DNA of 64,000 nucleotides from SpSt-501 sp037481615. Lineage in GTDB: Bacteria > Desulfobacterota > Desulfobacteria > Desulfobacterales > SpSt-501. The stretch lies in NCBI GenBank assembly GCA_037481615.1, contig JBBFLI010000014.1. One strand, given 5' to 3'. Both the position numbers and the translations under genes were made by a program. Below the pieces are notes generated by a model. It searched no databases, was not told the origin of the DNA, and saw nothing but the letters and a program-made list of their open reading frames with translations. Positions 1 through 8,058 of the stretch are shown piece after piece. The number at the start of each line of letters is the position of its first letter. The stretch's first letter is position 1.

Positions 1-206
1 TGCTGGCCGGGCTCAAATGCATCCAAGTCTATTGCAACGAGGCCCAGAAGGACAAGATCCTCAAGGTCTTCCCGACCGCCAAGTTCGACAGCGCGACGAC
101 CAAGAGCATCGAACTCCTGCCGCGCCAGGTGAAAGACAAGATCTTCGATCTGGTCGTCCAGAAGCAGTCGATCGACATCATGGACGAGTTCCTGAAAGGC
201 TATTGA
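1..206 (+). CDS. C-terminal fragment of an unrecognised protein (partial)
   Basis: This frame enters from the left edge and ends at TGA 204-206, giving about 67 residues that end in DEFLKGY. The piece is lysine-rich and helical looking, with two cysteines near the window edge (LKCIQVYCNE). I recognise no family from this tail. It is followed closely by a strong intrinsic terminator at 237-270, so the gene is the last of its transcription unit. Reading direction and frame are supported by the stop, the terminator and an uninterrupted frame. The function is unknown. Confidence 0.6.
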   Translation, partial: LAGLKCIQVYCNEAQKDKILKVFPTAKFDSATTKSIELLPRQVKDKIFDLVVQKQSIDIMDEFLKGY

Positions 207-236
207 AACCCCGGGCGCTTCAACCGGGTTCCCACG

Positions 237-270
237 CCAGGGCCGCCCCGCGGGGCGGCCCTGGTCTTTT
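237..270 (+). terminator. Intrinsic terminator of the first, partial gene
   Basis: A perfect 13-bp GC-rich stem (237-249 with 252-264, two-base loop) is followed by TCTTTT at 265-270. It sits 31 bp after the stop codon of the partial gene. Confidence 0.85.
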
Positions 271-400
271 CGGGCGATGAGATCCCGGTGGCACAGCCCC
301 CGCCGGGGCGGTTGACAACGCGGCCGGAGGTGGGAAAGTTAAAACGGTCGACGGCTCCGCGCTCGTTGAAATCGTCACCGAGAGGTCAAAGGAGACCCCC

Positions 401-1138
401 ATGAGAACGTCGTCCTGGATCCCCACGGCCGCCGCCTGGCTCCTGGCGGGGGCGCTTTTCGGCTGTTCCACCGCCTACGTGGCCAAACCCATGCCTTTCC
501 GGGCGCCGTCGGCTTACCCGAATGCCGTCGAGGTCGCGGGGGCCACGGTGGCCGCCGAATCCTACGCCGACCCCGTACAGGCGCGTGAAGCCTTCGGCTT
601 CGACATTCGCGAAGCCGGGATGCTCCCCGTGCAGGTCATCTTCGACCACCGCGGTGAGCGCCCGATCGAGATCGTTTCCGGGCAGACCTTCCTCGAGGAC
701 GGCCAGGGGAACATCTGGCCGCTCCTCGACCGCGACACGGCCTACGAGCGGGCCACGCGCTATGCGCAGACCCGGGAAATCGCCAAGGAGGGCGCCTATC
801 ACGCCGTTTTGGGGGCGGCGGCCGGGGCGATCATCGGTGCGGCCGTGGGCATCGTCACGGGCGAGAATGTGGCCGTCGCCACCGGCAAGGGCGCGGCCGT
901 GGGCGGTGCCGCGGGCGCGACCCTGGGGGGGGCGAAGGGATACACCTCCGACGAGGCCCGCCGCAAGATCATCCAGGACCTGAACCGAAAGTCGCTCGAA
1001 AACCGCGCCGTCGAACCGCAGGGTCTCTCCTTCGGCTTTCTCTTCTTCCCCGGCGAGGCGGCCTCGGCGGATACCCTGCGGCTGCAGCTCCGGGAGACGG
1101 ACACGGGGCGCGTGCACGCGCTCCGGATGAAGCTCTGA
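401..1138 (+). CDS. Glycine-zipper outer-membrane lipoprotein, hypothetical
   Basis: A 245-aa protein with a lipoprotein signal: a charged start, a hydrophobic stretch and a lipobox LFGC at about residues 20-23, so the mature protein probably starts at a lipidated Cys. A glycine/alanine zipper lies at about residues 130-185, seen as repeated AAGAIIGAAVG- and GAAVGGAAGA-like runs. Such zippers are typical of small envelope lipoproteins that oligomerise or insert in membranes. The start is supported by AAAGGAGA at 388-395. The gene stands alone between a terminator and a minus-strand tRNA pair. The exact role is unknown; structural or stress-related envelope functions are usual for this class. 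Confidence 0.75.
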   Translation: MRTSSWIPTAAAWLLAGALFGCSTAYVAKPMPFRAPSAYPNAVEVAGATVAAESYADPVQAREAFGFDIREAGMLPVQVIFDHRGERPIEIVSGQTFLEDGQGNIWPLLDRDTAYERATRYAQTREIAKEGAYHAVLGAAAGAIIGAAVGIVTGENVAVATGKGAAVGGAAGATLGGAKGYTSDEARRKIIQDLNRKSLENRAVEPQGLSFGFLFFPGEAASADTLRLQLRETDTGRVHALRMKL

Positions 1139-1176
1139 GCGCCGGAGACGGGAGTCGTGGAGGGTGGGGAAGGGGG

Positions 1177-1269
1177 TGGCGGAGAGACCGGGATTCGAAC
1201 CCGGGATACCCCTTTCGGAGTATACTCGCTTAGCAGGCGAGCGCCTTCGACCTACTCGGCCATCTCTCC
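1177..1269 (-). tRNA. tRNA-Ser (anticodon GCU)
   Basis: On the minus strand the acceptor stem GGAGAGA pairs with TCTCTCC, followed by discriminator G and an encoded CCA (1177-1179). The anticodon stem CTCGC/GCGAG encloses the loop CTGCTAA, giving anticodon GCU. A long variable arm gives 93 nt, as expected for a class II tRNA-Ser. Confidence 0.95.
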
Positions 1270-1284
1270 GTGCGGGTCGTTTCC

Positions 1285-1372
1285 TGGCGGAGGGAGTAGG
1301 ATTCGAACCTACGTCCCGTTTCCGGGAAGCGGTTTTCAAGACCGCCGCTTTCGACCGCTCAGCCATCCCTCC
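1285..1372 (-). tRNA. tRNA-Ser (anticodon UGA)
   Basis: On the minus strand the acceptor GGAGGGA pairs with TCCCTCC, followed by discriminator G and an encoded CCA (1285-1287). The anticodon stem GCGGT/ACCGC encloses CTTGAAA, giving anticodon UGA. The long variable arm and 88-nt length fit tRNA-Ser. It lies 15 bp upstream of the tRNA-Ser(GCU) gene, so the pair is probably co-transcribed. Confidence 0.95.
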
Positions 1373-1385
1373 GGGTGAATTTTTT

Positions 1386-1415
1386 TTCCTACCACGCGGA
1401 GACCCTCCCGGTCAA
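1386..1415 (-). promoter_or_regulatory. Candidate sigma-70 promoter of the tRNA-Ser pair
   Basis: On the minus strand TTGACC (1415-1410) is followed after 18 bp by TAGGAA (1391-1386), about 14 bp before the first tRNA base at 1372. The -35 matches five of six consensus bases, the -10 only three. Confidence 0.4.
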
Positions 1416-1493
1416 GGATCACCCGGTCTTCCCCAGCGCACGCGCGAAGGGCTGGACGTCCCCCCGCTCCCCTTCCGCCGCGCGGGTTGCATG

Positions 1494-1520
1494 TTGACAG
1501 CCCGCGGGGAACGGTATACA
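1494..1520 (+). promoter_or_regulatory. Candidate sigma-70 promoter of the acidic hypothetical gene
   Basis: A perfect -35 TTGACA (1494-1499) is followed by TATACA (1515-1520). The 15-bp spacer is short; reading TACAAG at 1517-1522 would give 17 bp. It lies 60-85 bp upstream of the start codon at 1579. Confidence 0.45.
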
Positions 1521-1578
1521 AGACGCATGCATTCCTCTTGATTCCCGACGCACAGGCAGCCACAAGGACATTGCACGC

Positions 1579-2055
1579 ATGAAGCAGAAGTACGAAATTT
1601 TGAAGGACGACGATTCCCGCCGGTTCATCATCCGCGAGTATGCCGAGCTCGACAAGGATGTCATGTCCCTGCTCTGCGAGGAGAGCTACGACCGCAAGAC
1701 CCTCAAGGCCGCCCAGGCGGCCGGCCGCGACGCCCTGATCCGGGCCCTGCGCACGAAAAACCTCTTCCCGCCGTCCCTCTACGCCGCCCGGATCGCCGAC
1801 CAGGTGGCGGAGATGCTCGGCAGCCGCGGGCCGGCGACCGCCGAGCTCGTCTTCGACGATCTCGAATTCCTCTCGCGCGCACCCGAAACCCTCGAGGCGG
1901 CGGTCGTCTACGAGGCCGAGGCCCCCGAGATCGACGAACTCCTCGACGCCGGCCTCGAGGAAGAGAAGTTCGACCAGGGCGAAGAGGTCGGAAAGATCGA
2001 CTCGTCGCTCAAGATCGAGGACGACGAGTTCGTCGACATCGACGACGAGAGTTGA
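1579..2055 (+). CDS. Acidic cytoplasmic hypothetical protein
   Basis: A 158-aa protein beginning MKQKYEILKDDDS, with no signal peptide or membrane segment. The first 100 residues look like a mixed helical domain. The last 50 are strongly acidic, with runs of E and D and an ending EFVDIDDES. I do not recognise a family. The gene has its own candidate promoter (1494-1520) and its own UUCG-loop terminator (2063-2092), so it appears to be a single-gene transcription unit. The acidic tail might mediate protein-protein contacts, but that is only inference. Confidence 0.65.
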   Translation: MKQKYEILKDDDSRRFIIREYAELDKDVMSLLCEESYDRKTLKAAQAAGRDALIRALRTKNLFPPSLYAARIADQVAEMLGSRGPATAELVFDDLEFLSRAPETLEAAVVYEAEAPEIDELLDAGLEEEKFDQGEEVGKIDSSLKIEDDEFVDIDDES

Positions 2056-2062
2056 AACCCCC

Positions 2063-2092
2063 AAACGCCCGGCTTCGGCCGGGCGTTTCGTT
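2063..2092 (+). terminator. Intrinsic terminator with UUCG tetraloop
   Basis: An 11-bp perfect stem (2063-2073 with 2078-2088) closes a TTCG tetraloop, followed by a broken T run (TTTCGTTT). It lies 8 bp after the stop of the acidic hypothetical gene and upstream of the hydrogenase genes. Confidence 0.75.
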
Positions 2093-2149
2093 TGGCAGCT
2101 CAGGGCGCCGCCCGGCAAGAGGCGCCCGCCCTTTCCGGAATGCAGCGGT

Positions 2150-2177
2150 CCTCTCGAAGAATAACCTCTTGGAGAGG
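2150..2177 (+). repeat. Inverted repeat in the hydrogenase leader
   Basis: CCTCTC (2150-2155) pairs with GAGAGG (2172-2177) and the stem continues inward with AAGA/TCTT after one mismatch, leaving a 6-nt loop. It lies about 63 bp before the small-subunit start. It could be an operator or an mRNA hairpin; no function can be read directly. Confidence 0.35.
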
Positions 2178-2240
2178 CATCCACGATCCGGCCGCGGCCG
2201 GGACCGGGGCACGATCCACAAGCGCATCAAGGAGGTGCAA

Positions 2241-3185
2241 ATGGTCAACCAGGAAAAGGCGTTCTACGACAGGCTGGCACAAAAGGGCGTCACCCGGCGG
2301 GATTTCATGAAGTTCTGCACCTTTCTCACGGCGACGATGGGGCTTTCCTCCTCTTTCATCCCCAAGGTCGCCGAGGTCTTCGCGGCCCCGGCGAAGCGGC
2401 CGACGGTCGTCTGGCTGCATTTCGGGGAATGCACGGGCTGCTCGGAGGCGCTGTTGCGCACCATGTACCCCTGGATCGACGAGCTGGTTCTCGAGGTCCT
2501 GGACGTCGCCTACCACGAGACGATCATGGCCGCGGCCGGGCACCAGGCGGAAGAAATTCTCCACGAGACGGTCGAGAAGAACAAGGGCCAGTTCCTCTGC
2601 GTGGTCGAGGGGGCGATCGCGACCAAATACAACGGCGGCTGGGGCAAGGTGGGCGGCAAGAGCTTCCTGCAGATCGCCAAGGAGGTCTGCCCCAAGGCGG
2701 CCGGGGTCATCTGCATCGGCAGCTGCTCGGCCTTCGGCAACATCCCGGCGGCGAAACCCAACCCCGGCGGCTACAAGGGGGTCGGCGAGGTCCTCGGCAT
2801 CAAGACCGTGAACATCGCCGGCTGCCCGCCCAACCCGATCAACTTCGTCGGCACGGTCGTCAACTACCTGCTCCTCGGCAAGCTCCCCGCGCTGGACGAC
2901 CTGGGCCGGCCGCTCTTCGCCTACGGCCAGACGATCCACGACAACTGCGCGCGGCGGGGGCACTTCGAGAACGGCGAGTTCGTCGAGGAATTCGGCTCCA
3001 AGGAGGCCGCCCTCGGCTACTGCCTCTACAAGGTCGGCTGCCGCGGCCCCGAGACCTACAACAACTGCGGCATCGTGAAGTTCAACAGCGGCTGCAGCTG
3101 GCCGGTCCAGGCCGGGCACCCCTGCATCGGCTGCAGCCAGCCGGAATTCTGGGACAAGTTCACGCCTTTCTACCAGGAACTCTAA
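2241..3185 (+). CDS. hynB: Periplasmic [NiFe] hydrogenase, small subunit
   Basis: A 314-aa electron-transfer subunit of a group 1b-like uptake hydrogenase. The N-terminus has a twin-arginine signal (TRRDFMKF, residues 18-25), so the folded dimer is exported. Visible ligands are CTGC (64, 67), C162 and C195 for the proximal [4Fe-4S] cluster; H233, C236, C261 and C267 for the distal cluster; and C276, C295 and C298 (SWPVQAGHPCIGC) for the medial cluster. The start is set by GGAGGTGCA at 2231, although the frame is open further upstream. The large subunit follows after 42 bp. No membrane cytochrome b subunit follows, so the electron acceptor is probably a soluble periplasmic cytochrome c, as in Desulfovibrio; that is inference. 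Confidence 0.96.
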   Translation: MVNQEKAFYDRLAQKGVTRRDFMKFCTFLTATMGLSSSFIPKVAEVFAAPAKRPTVVWLHFGECTGCSEALLRTMYPWIDELVLEVLDVAYHETIMAAAGHQAEEILHETVEKNKGQFLCVVEGAIATKYNGGWGKVGGKSFLQIAKEVCPKAAGVICIGSCSAFGNIPAAKPNPGGYKGVGEVLGIKTVNIAGCPPNPINFVGTVVNYLLLGKLPALDDLGRPLFAYGQTIHDNCARRGHFENGEFVEEFGSKEAALGYCLYKVGCRGPETYNNCGIVKFNSGCSWPVQAGHPCIGCSQPEFWDKFTPFYQEL

Positions 3186-3227
3186 TCCGCCGGACGGCGA
3201 TCCCAATATCTTCAAGGAGGAGATCGT

Positions 3228-4883
3228 ATGGCAGAACGCATCATCGTCGATCCGATCACCCGTATCGAAGGACACCTGCGCATCGAGGTCGAAGTGTCCG
3301 GCGGCAAGGTGGTGAACGCCTGGAGCTCGGGGCAGATGTTCCGCGGGATTGAAGTCATCCTGCAGGGCCGGGATCCCCGCGACGCCCATCATTTCGTCCA
3401 GCGCTCCTGCGGGGTTTGCACCTACGTGCATGCCATCGCCTCAGTGCGCGCGGTGGATGACGCCGTCAAGGTGAAGATCCCCAAGAACGCGCGCCTCATC
3501 CGCAACCTGCTCCTGGGCGCTCAGTACCAGCACGACCACATCGTCCATTTCTATCACCTGCACGCGCTCGATTGGGTGGATGTGGTGAGCGCACTCAAGG
3601 CCGACCCGGCCAAGACCGCCGCGCTCGCCGACAACGTGAGCAACGCCCCCTGGGGCGGGACGACGTACTTCAAGAACGTCCAGCAGCGGCTCAAGACCTT
3701 CGTCGAGAGCGGCCAGCTCGGCCCCTTCGCCAACGCCTACTGGGGCCACCCGGCCTACAAGCTGCCGCCGGAGGCGAACCTCATGGCGGCGGCGCACTAC
3801 ATCGAGGCCCTGCGCCTGCAGGCCAAAGCCGCGCGCATGCACGCCATCTTCGGCGGCAAGAACCCGCACCCGCAGTCGCTCGTGGTGGGCGGCGTCACCT
3901 GCGCGGCGGATCTCACGGCCGAGCGCATCGCCGAGTTCCTCTACATCACCAAGGAAACCCACGATTTCGTGAAGAACGTCTACATCCCCGATCTGCTGGC
4001 CGTGGCCTCCTTCTACAAGGACTGGGGCGGGATCGGCCGCACGACGAACTTCCTCGCCTGGGGCGATTTCCCGCTGAGCGAAAAGGAGCCGGAGAGCCTC
4101 TTCATGCCGCGCGGCGTGATCTTCAAGCGCAACCTGGAAAAGCCGGTCATGGCCGACCCCGGCAAGGTGACCGAGCACGTCGCACGCTCCTGGTACGAAG
4201 GCACCCAGGCCCGGCATCCCTACCAGGGCGAGACCAAGCCGTTCCAGGGCGACCCCAAGTACGACACGGACTCGAAAGACGGCCGGTACTCTTGGCTCAA
4301 GGCGCCGCGCTACGAGGGCGAGCCCTGCGAGGTCGGCCCCCTGTCCCACGTGCTGGTGGGTTACGCCTACGGCCAGAAGGAGTGGAAGCAGCCGGTCGAT
4401 CACGTGCTCAAGACCCTGAACATCCCCGCCGAGGCCCTCTTCTCGACGCTCGGCCGGACCGCGGCCCGCGGCATCGAAACGCTCGTCATCGGCGAGGCGA
4501 TGCAGGGCTGGGTGATGGAGCTCGTCGAGAACATCAAGAAGGGGGACACCCAGACCTACGAGCCCTACGAGATGCCCGACAAGGCCCAGGGCGTCGGCCT
4601 GAACGACGTCCCCCGCGGCGCCCTCGGCCACTGGATCGTCATCGAGAACAAGAAGATCAAGAACTACCAGTATGTCGTCCCCTCCACCTGGAATCTCGCC
4701 CCCCGGTGCGCCGCCGGCAAGATGAGCCCGGTGGAGGAGGCGCTGATCGGCACCCCGATCGCCGACCCCAAGCGCCCGCTCGAGATCCTGCGCACGGTCC
4801 ATTCCTACGACCCCTGCATCGCCTGCGCCGTGCACGTGATCGATCCGGACTCGAACGAAGTCTACAAGGTCCGCGCCGCCTGA
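3228..4883 (+). CDS. hynA: Periplasmic [NiFe] hydrogenase, large subunit
   Basis: A 551-aa catalytic subunit carrying the Ni-Fe(CN)2CO site. The N-terminal ligand motif RSCGVC has C61 and C64; the C-terminal motif DPCIACAVH has C530 and C533 and H536. The codon for the first C-terminal ligand is TGC, so this is a [NiFe] and not a [NiFeSe] enzyme. The 15 residues after H536 are the expected maturation tail, removed by the protease encoded next. AAGGAGGAGA at 3214-3223 supports the start. The subunit has no signal of its own and is exported with the Tat-tagged small subunit. A perfect terminator hairpin follows directly. Confidence 0.97.
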   Translation: MAERIIVDPITRIEGHLRIEVEVSGGKVVNAWSSGQMFRGIEVILQGRDPRDAHHFVQRSCGVCTYVHAIASVRAVDDAVKVKIPKNARLIRNLLLGAQYQHDHIVHFYHLHALDWVDVVSALKADPAKTAALADNVSNAPWGGTTYFKNVQQRLKTFVESGQLGPFANAYWGHPAYKLPPEANLMAAAHYIEALRLQAKAARMHAIFGGKNPHPQSLVVGGVTCAADLTAERIAEFLYITKETHDFVKNVYIPDLLAVASFYKDWGGIGRTTNFLAWGDFPLSEKEPESLFMPRGVIFKRNLEKPVMADPGKVTEHVARSWYEGTQARHPYQGETKPFQGDPKYDTDSKDGRYSWLKAPRYEGEPCEVGPLSHVLVGYAYGQKEWKQPVDHVLKTLNIPAEALFSTLGRTAARGIETLVIGEAMQGWVMELVENIKKGDTQTYEPYEMPDKAQGVGLNDVPRGALGHWIVIENKKIKNYQYVVPSTWNLAPRCAAGKMSPVEEALIGTPIADPKRPLEILRTVHSYDPCIACAVHVIDPDSNEVYKVRAA

Positions 4884-4897
4884 GCCGGATCCCGACC

Positions 4898-4941
4898 GGC
4901 CTCCGGGCCGCCCCGCAACCGGGCGGCCCGGAGGCCTTTTT
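4898..4941 (+). terminator. Intrinsic terminator after the hydrogenase large subunit
   Basis: A 16-bp perfect GC-rich stem, beginning GGCCTCCGGG at 4898 and closing at 4936, is followed by TTTTT (4937-4941). It sits only 9 bp before the start of the maturation protease, so it may partly insulate structural from maturation genes and lower expression of the latter. Confidence 0.85.
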
Positions 4942-4949
4942 CATGGGCC

Positions 4950-5510
4950 ATGCCCGTCGTTTCCGACAATCCCTTCGACGCCGAAAACGCCCCCGAGATC
5001 CTCGTTCTCGGCATCGGCTCGCTGCTGTTTTCCGACGACGGCTTCGGGATCCACGTCATCCGGCGGCTGGAGGCGGAATACGCCTTCCCCGACCGCGTGC
5101 ACGTGGTCGACGGCGGGGTGCTGGGGGTCAACCTGCTGGGGGTCATCTCCAAGCCGCGGCACCTGATCGTGGTCGACGCCGTGCGCAACCGGGGAAAGCC
5201 GGGCGACCTCCACCGCATCGATCACGAGGAGATCCCCTCGCGCATCCGCGCCAAGAATTCGCTCCACCAGGTCGATTTCCTCGAAGCGCTCACCCTCTGC
5301 CAGGCTCTCGACAACGTGCCGCGGACGGTTATTTTGGGGGTCGAGCCCCAGGATGTCGAAACCCTCGGCCTCGAGCTTTCCCCGCCGGTGGCCGCGCAGG
5401 TCGAGCCCATGATCCGTCTCGTCCTCGCCGAGCTCGAGCGGCTGGGCGTCTCTTGGACCCGGAAGGATTCGGTTCCCGATGTGTCTTGCGATCCCTTCGC
5501 GCATCGTTGA
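4950..5510 (+). CDS. hyaD: Hydrogenase maturation protease (HyaD/HupD/HynC family)
   Basis: A 186-aa nickel-dependent endopeptidase that removes the C-terminal tail of the large subunit after nickel is inserted. The family glycine motif is LGIGSLLFSDDGFG (residues about 19-32), with Ser where Asn is more common. VDGG at about 53-56 and SLHQ at about 94-97 supply the expected Asp and His nickel ligands. The start ATG at 4950 lies just past a terminator. The 3' end overlaps hypC by 32 bp, implying coupled translation. Its position after the large subunit marks that subunit as its substrate. Confidence 0.93.
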   Translation: MPVVSDNPFDAENAPEILVLGIGSLLFSDDGFGIHVIRRLEAEYAFPDRVHVVDGGVLGVNLLGVISKPRHLIVVDAVRNRGKPGDLHRIDHEEIPSRIRAKNSLHQVDFLEALTLCQALDNVPRTVILGVEPQDVETLGLELSPPVAAQVEPMIRLVLAELERLGVSWTRKDSVPDVSCDPFAHR

Positions 5511-5739
5511 GATCCAGGACGGCATGGCCGTGATCGACGTGGACGGGGTGCGCCGCGAGTGCAGCCTGCTTCTGCTCGAGAACGCCGCCGTCGGCGACTG
5601 GGTCATCGTGCATGCGGGATTCGCCATCTCGCGCATCGACGAGGAGGCGGCCCGCGAGACGCTCTCTCTCCTGCGCGAGGCCGCCGCACGCGTCGCCGAG
5701 CGGCCCTCGGAGGAGGAGCCCCCGGCCGGGGGGGGATAA
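5479..5739 (+). CDS. hypC: Hydrogenase assembly chaperone HypC
   Basis: An 86-aa HypC/HupF chaperone that carries the Fe(CN)2CO precursor together with HypD and delivers it to the large subunit. The defining N-terminus MCLAIP is present, and Cys2 is the essential iron-binding residue once Met1 is removed. The small beta-barrel portion is followed by a short acidic helical tail ending PPAGGG. It starts inside hyaD (32-bp overlap) and hypF begins 4 bp after it, so all are translated from one message. Confidence 0.95.
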   Translation: MCLAIPSRIVEIQDGMAVIDVDGVRRECSLLLLENAAVGDWVIVHAGFAISRIDEEAARETLSLLREAAARVAERPSEEEPPAGGG

Positions 5740-5743
5740 GGCC

Positions 5744-8017
5744 ATGGACGCGCGGCTTGCGGCGCGCCGGCTGCTGGTGAACGGCATCGTCCAGGGGGTG
5801 GGCTTCCGGCCCTTCGTCTATCAGCTGGCGCTGCGCCACGGCTTGAAGGGCGAGGTCGGGAACACCTCCGAGGGGGTGCAAATCGACATCGAAGGCCCCC
5901 CCGAAAAGCTCGCCGCCTTTGAAGCCGAGCTCGTCTCCCGCACCCCGCCGCTCGCCCGGATCACGGAGCTCCGCGCGGCCGACGGGGAGGTGCGCGGTCT
6001 GCAAACCTTCCGCATCGCGGAGAGCCGCCGCGGCACCTCCATGGAGACCCTGATTCCGCCGGATGTCGCCGTCTGCGCCGACTGCCTGGCCGAACTCTTC
6101 GACCCCCACGACCGCCGCTTCCGCTACGCCTTCATCAATTGCACCAACTGCGGGCCCCGCTACACGATCATCGAGGACATCCCCTACGACCGGCCCAAGA
6201 CCTCGATGCGCGATTTCCCGATGTGCGCGGCCTGCCGCGCCGAGTACGAGGACCCCGCCGACCGCCGCTTCCACGCCCAGCCGAACGCCTGCCCGGTCTG
6301 CGGGCCGCGGCTCGAGCTCCGCAGCGCCGCGGGCGAACGGGTGGAGGCCGCCGACCCCGTCGCCGCCGCGGCGGCGCTGCTCCGGGAGGGCGCGGTCCTC
6401 GCCGTGAAAGGCCTGGGGGGCTTCCACCTCGCGGTCGACGCCTTCGACGCCCGGGCGGTCGCGCGGCTGCGCGAACGCAAGCGCCGCGAGGAAAAGCCGC
6501 TCGCCGTCATGTCGCCCGACCTCGCCGCGGTCCGCGCATACGCCTTCGTGGAGGAGGAGGAAGGCCGGCTGCTGTCCTCCCCCGAGCGTCCGATCGTGCT
6601 CCTGCGCAAGCGGCCCGAGAGCCCGCTCGCCGCCGGGGTCGCCCCGCGCAACCGTGATGTGGGGGTGCTGCTCCCCTACACGCCGCTCCATCACCTGCTG
6701 CTCGCCGAGGGGTTCTCCGCGCTCGTGATGACGAGCGGCAACCTGAGCGAGGAGCCGATCGCCTCGGGGAACGAGGAGGCGCTCGCGCGGCTCTCGGGGA
6801 TCGCCGACGCCTTTCTCCTCCACGACCGCGGGATCGTGCGGCGCTGCGACGACTCGGTCGTCCGTCGGGTCGCGGGCAAAACGCGTTTCGTCCGTCGGGC
6901 GCGGGGCTACGTGCCGCGGCCGGTCTTTCTCTCCCGGCGGCTGCCGCCGCTGCTCGCCGTGGGCGCGGAGCTCAAGAACACGGTCTGCCTCGTCAAAGGC
7001 GACCGCGCCTTCCTCAGCCCCCACATCGGGGACCTCGAGAACCTCGCGACCTACGAGGCGTTCTGCGAGACGATCGCCCACCTCGAGCGCGTCCTCGAAA
7101 TCCGCCCCGAAATCCTCGCCTGCGACCTGCACCCCGACTACCTGAGCACCCGCTGGGCCGAGGAACGGTCGGGGGTGGCCCTGCGGCGCGTGCAGCACCA
7201 CCACGCCCACGTCGCCGCCTGCATGGCCGAGCACGGCCTCGAGGGCCCGGTGATCGGCATCGCCTGCGACGGCACGGGCTACGGCCCCGACGGGACGGTC
7301 TGGGGCGGAGAAGTGCTCGCCGCGGACACCGTGGGCTTCGAACGCCTGGCGCATCTCGCCTGCGTTCCCATGCCCGGGGGAACGGCCGCGATCCGCGAGC
7401 CCTGGCGCATGGCGGTGAGCCACCTGCAGGCCGCCTACGGAAGCGGGTTTTCCCGCCTGGAGTTGCCCTTCCTCGCGGAAGTGGGGGCGGAAAAGATCCG
7501 CGCGGCGGCGGCCCTCGGGGCCTCCGGGATCAATTCCCCGCTCACCTCCAGCCTCGGGCGGCTCTTCGACGCCGTGGCCGCGATCGTGGGGCTGCGCCGC
7601 CGGGTGGCCTTCGAGGGGCAGGCGGCGATGGAGCTCGAGATGGAGGCGGCCGAGGGGGTGGAGGACGCCTACGAGACGGAATGGGAGGAGGGTTCGCCGC
7701 GGCGCATCCTGCCCGAGCCGATCCTGCGCGGGGTGGTGGCGGACGTGCTCCGCGGGCGGCCTGCCTCCGAGATCAGCGCCCGCTTCCACAACGGGCTGGT
7801 GCGGCTCTTCGTGCGCCTTTGCCGGCGCATCCGCGCGGAACGGGGGCTCTCGCGGGTGGTGCTGAGCGGGGGGGTGTTCCAGAACGCCCGGCTGCTCGCG
7901 GATCTGAGCTGCGGCCTTGCCGCGGCGGGCTTTGCGGTGTACAGCCACGAACAGGTCCCGACGAACGACGGCGGCATCGCCCTCGGCCAGGCGCTGATCG
8001 CGGGCTCCGCCGCCTGA
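5744..8017 (+). CDS. hypF: Carbamoyltransferase HypF
   Basis: A 757-aa enzyme that converts carbamoyl phosphate to the thiocarbamoyl group on HypE, the source of the cyanide ligands. Domains in order: acylphosphatase-like (VQGVGFRPFVY near residue 16); two zinc-binding CxxC regions (first pair at about 111/114, then CTNCGPR, CAAC and CPVCGPR up to about 190); a YrdC-like domain (about 205-385); and a Kae1-like carbamoyltransferase domain with the metal-binding HHHAHVAAC motif near 485. Length is usual for HypF. ATG 5744 is chosen because the acylphosphatase domain starts there, although the frame is open upstream. It lies between hypC and hypD. Confidence 0.96.
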   Translation: MDARLAARRLLVNGIVQGVGFRPFVYQLALRHGLKGEVGNTSEGVQIDIEGPPEKLAAFEAELVSRTPPLARITELRAADGEVRGLQTFRIAESRRGTSMETLIPPDVAVCADCLAELFDPHDRRFRYAFINCTNCGPRYTIIEDIPYDRPKTSMRDFPMCAACRAEYEDPADRRFHAQPNACPVCGPRLELRSAAGERVEAADPVAAAAALLREGAVLAVKGLGGFHLAVDAFDARAVARLRERKRREEKPLAVMSPDLAAVRAYAFVEEEEGRLLSSPERPIVLLRKRPESPLAAGVAPRNRDVGVLLPYTPLHHLLLAEGFSALVMTSGNLSEEPIASGNEEALARLSGIADAFLLHDRGIVRRCDDSVVRRVAGKTRFVRRARGYVPRPVFLSRRLPPLLAVGAELKNTVCLVKGDRAFLSPHIGDLENLATYEAFCETIAHLERVLEIRPEILACDLHPDYLSTRWAEERSGVALRRVQHHHAHVAACMAEHGLEGPVIGIACDGTGYGPDGTVWGGEVLAADTVGFERLAHLACVPMPGGTAAIREPWRMAVSHLQAAYGSGFSRLELPFLAEVGAEKIRAAAALGASGINSPLTSSLGRLFDAVAAIVGLRRRVAFEGQAAMELEMEAAEGVEDAYETEWEEGSPRRILPEPILRGVVADVLRGRPASEISARFHNGLVRLFVRLCRRIRAERGLSRVVLSGGVFQNARLLADLSCGLAAAGFAVYSHEQVPTNDGGIALGQALIAGSAA

Positions 8018-8058
8018 AGCCGGGGCGCATCGTTTCTTCCGGGGAGACCTGCACATCC

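Noticed and set aside
312..345. TTGACA upstream of the glycine-zipper lipoprotein as a promoter
   Set aside because: No acceptable -10 at 16-18 bp; only AAAGTT or TAAAAC at poor spacing.
4807..4835. Selenocysteine in the hydrogenase large subunit
   Set aside because: The C-terminal ligand codons are TGC, not TGA, so it is a normal [NiFe] enzyme.
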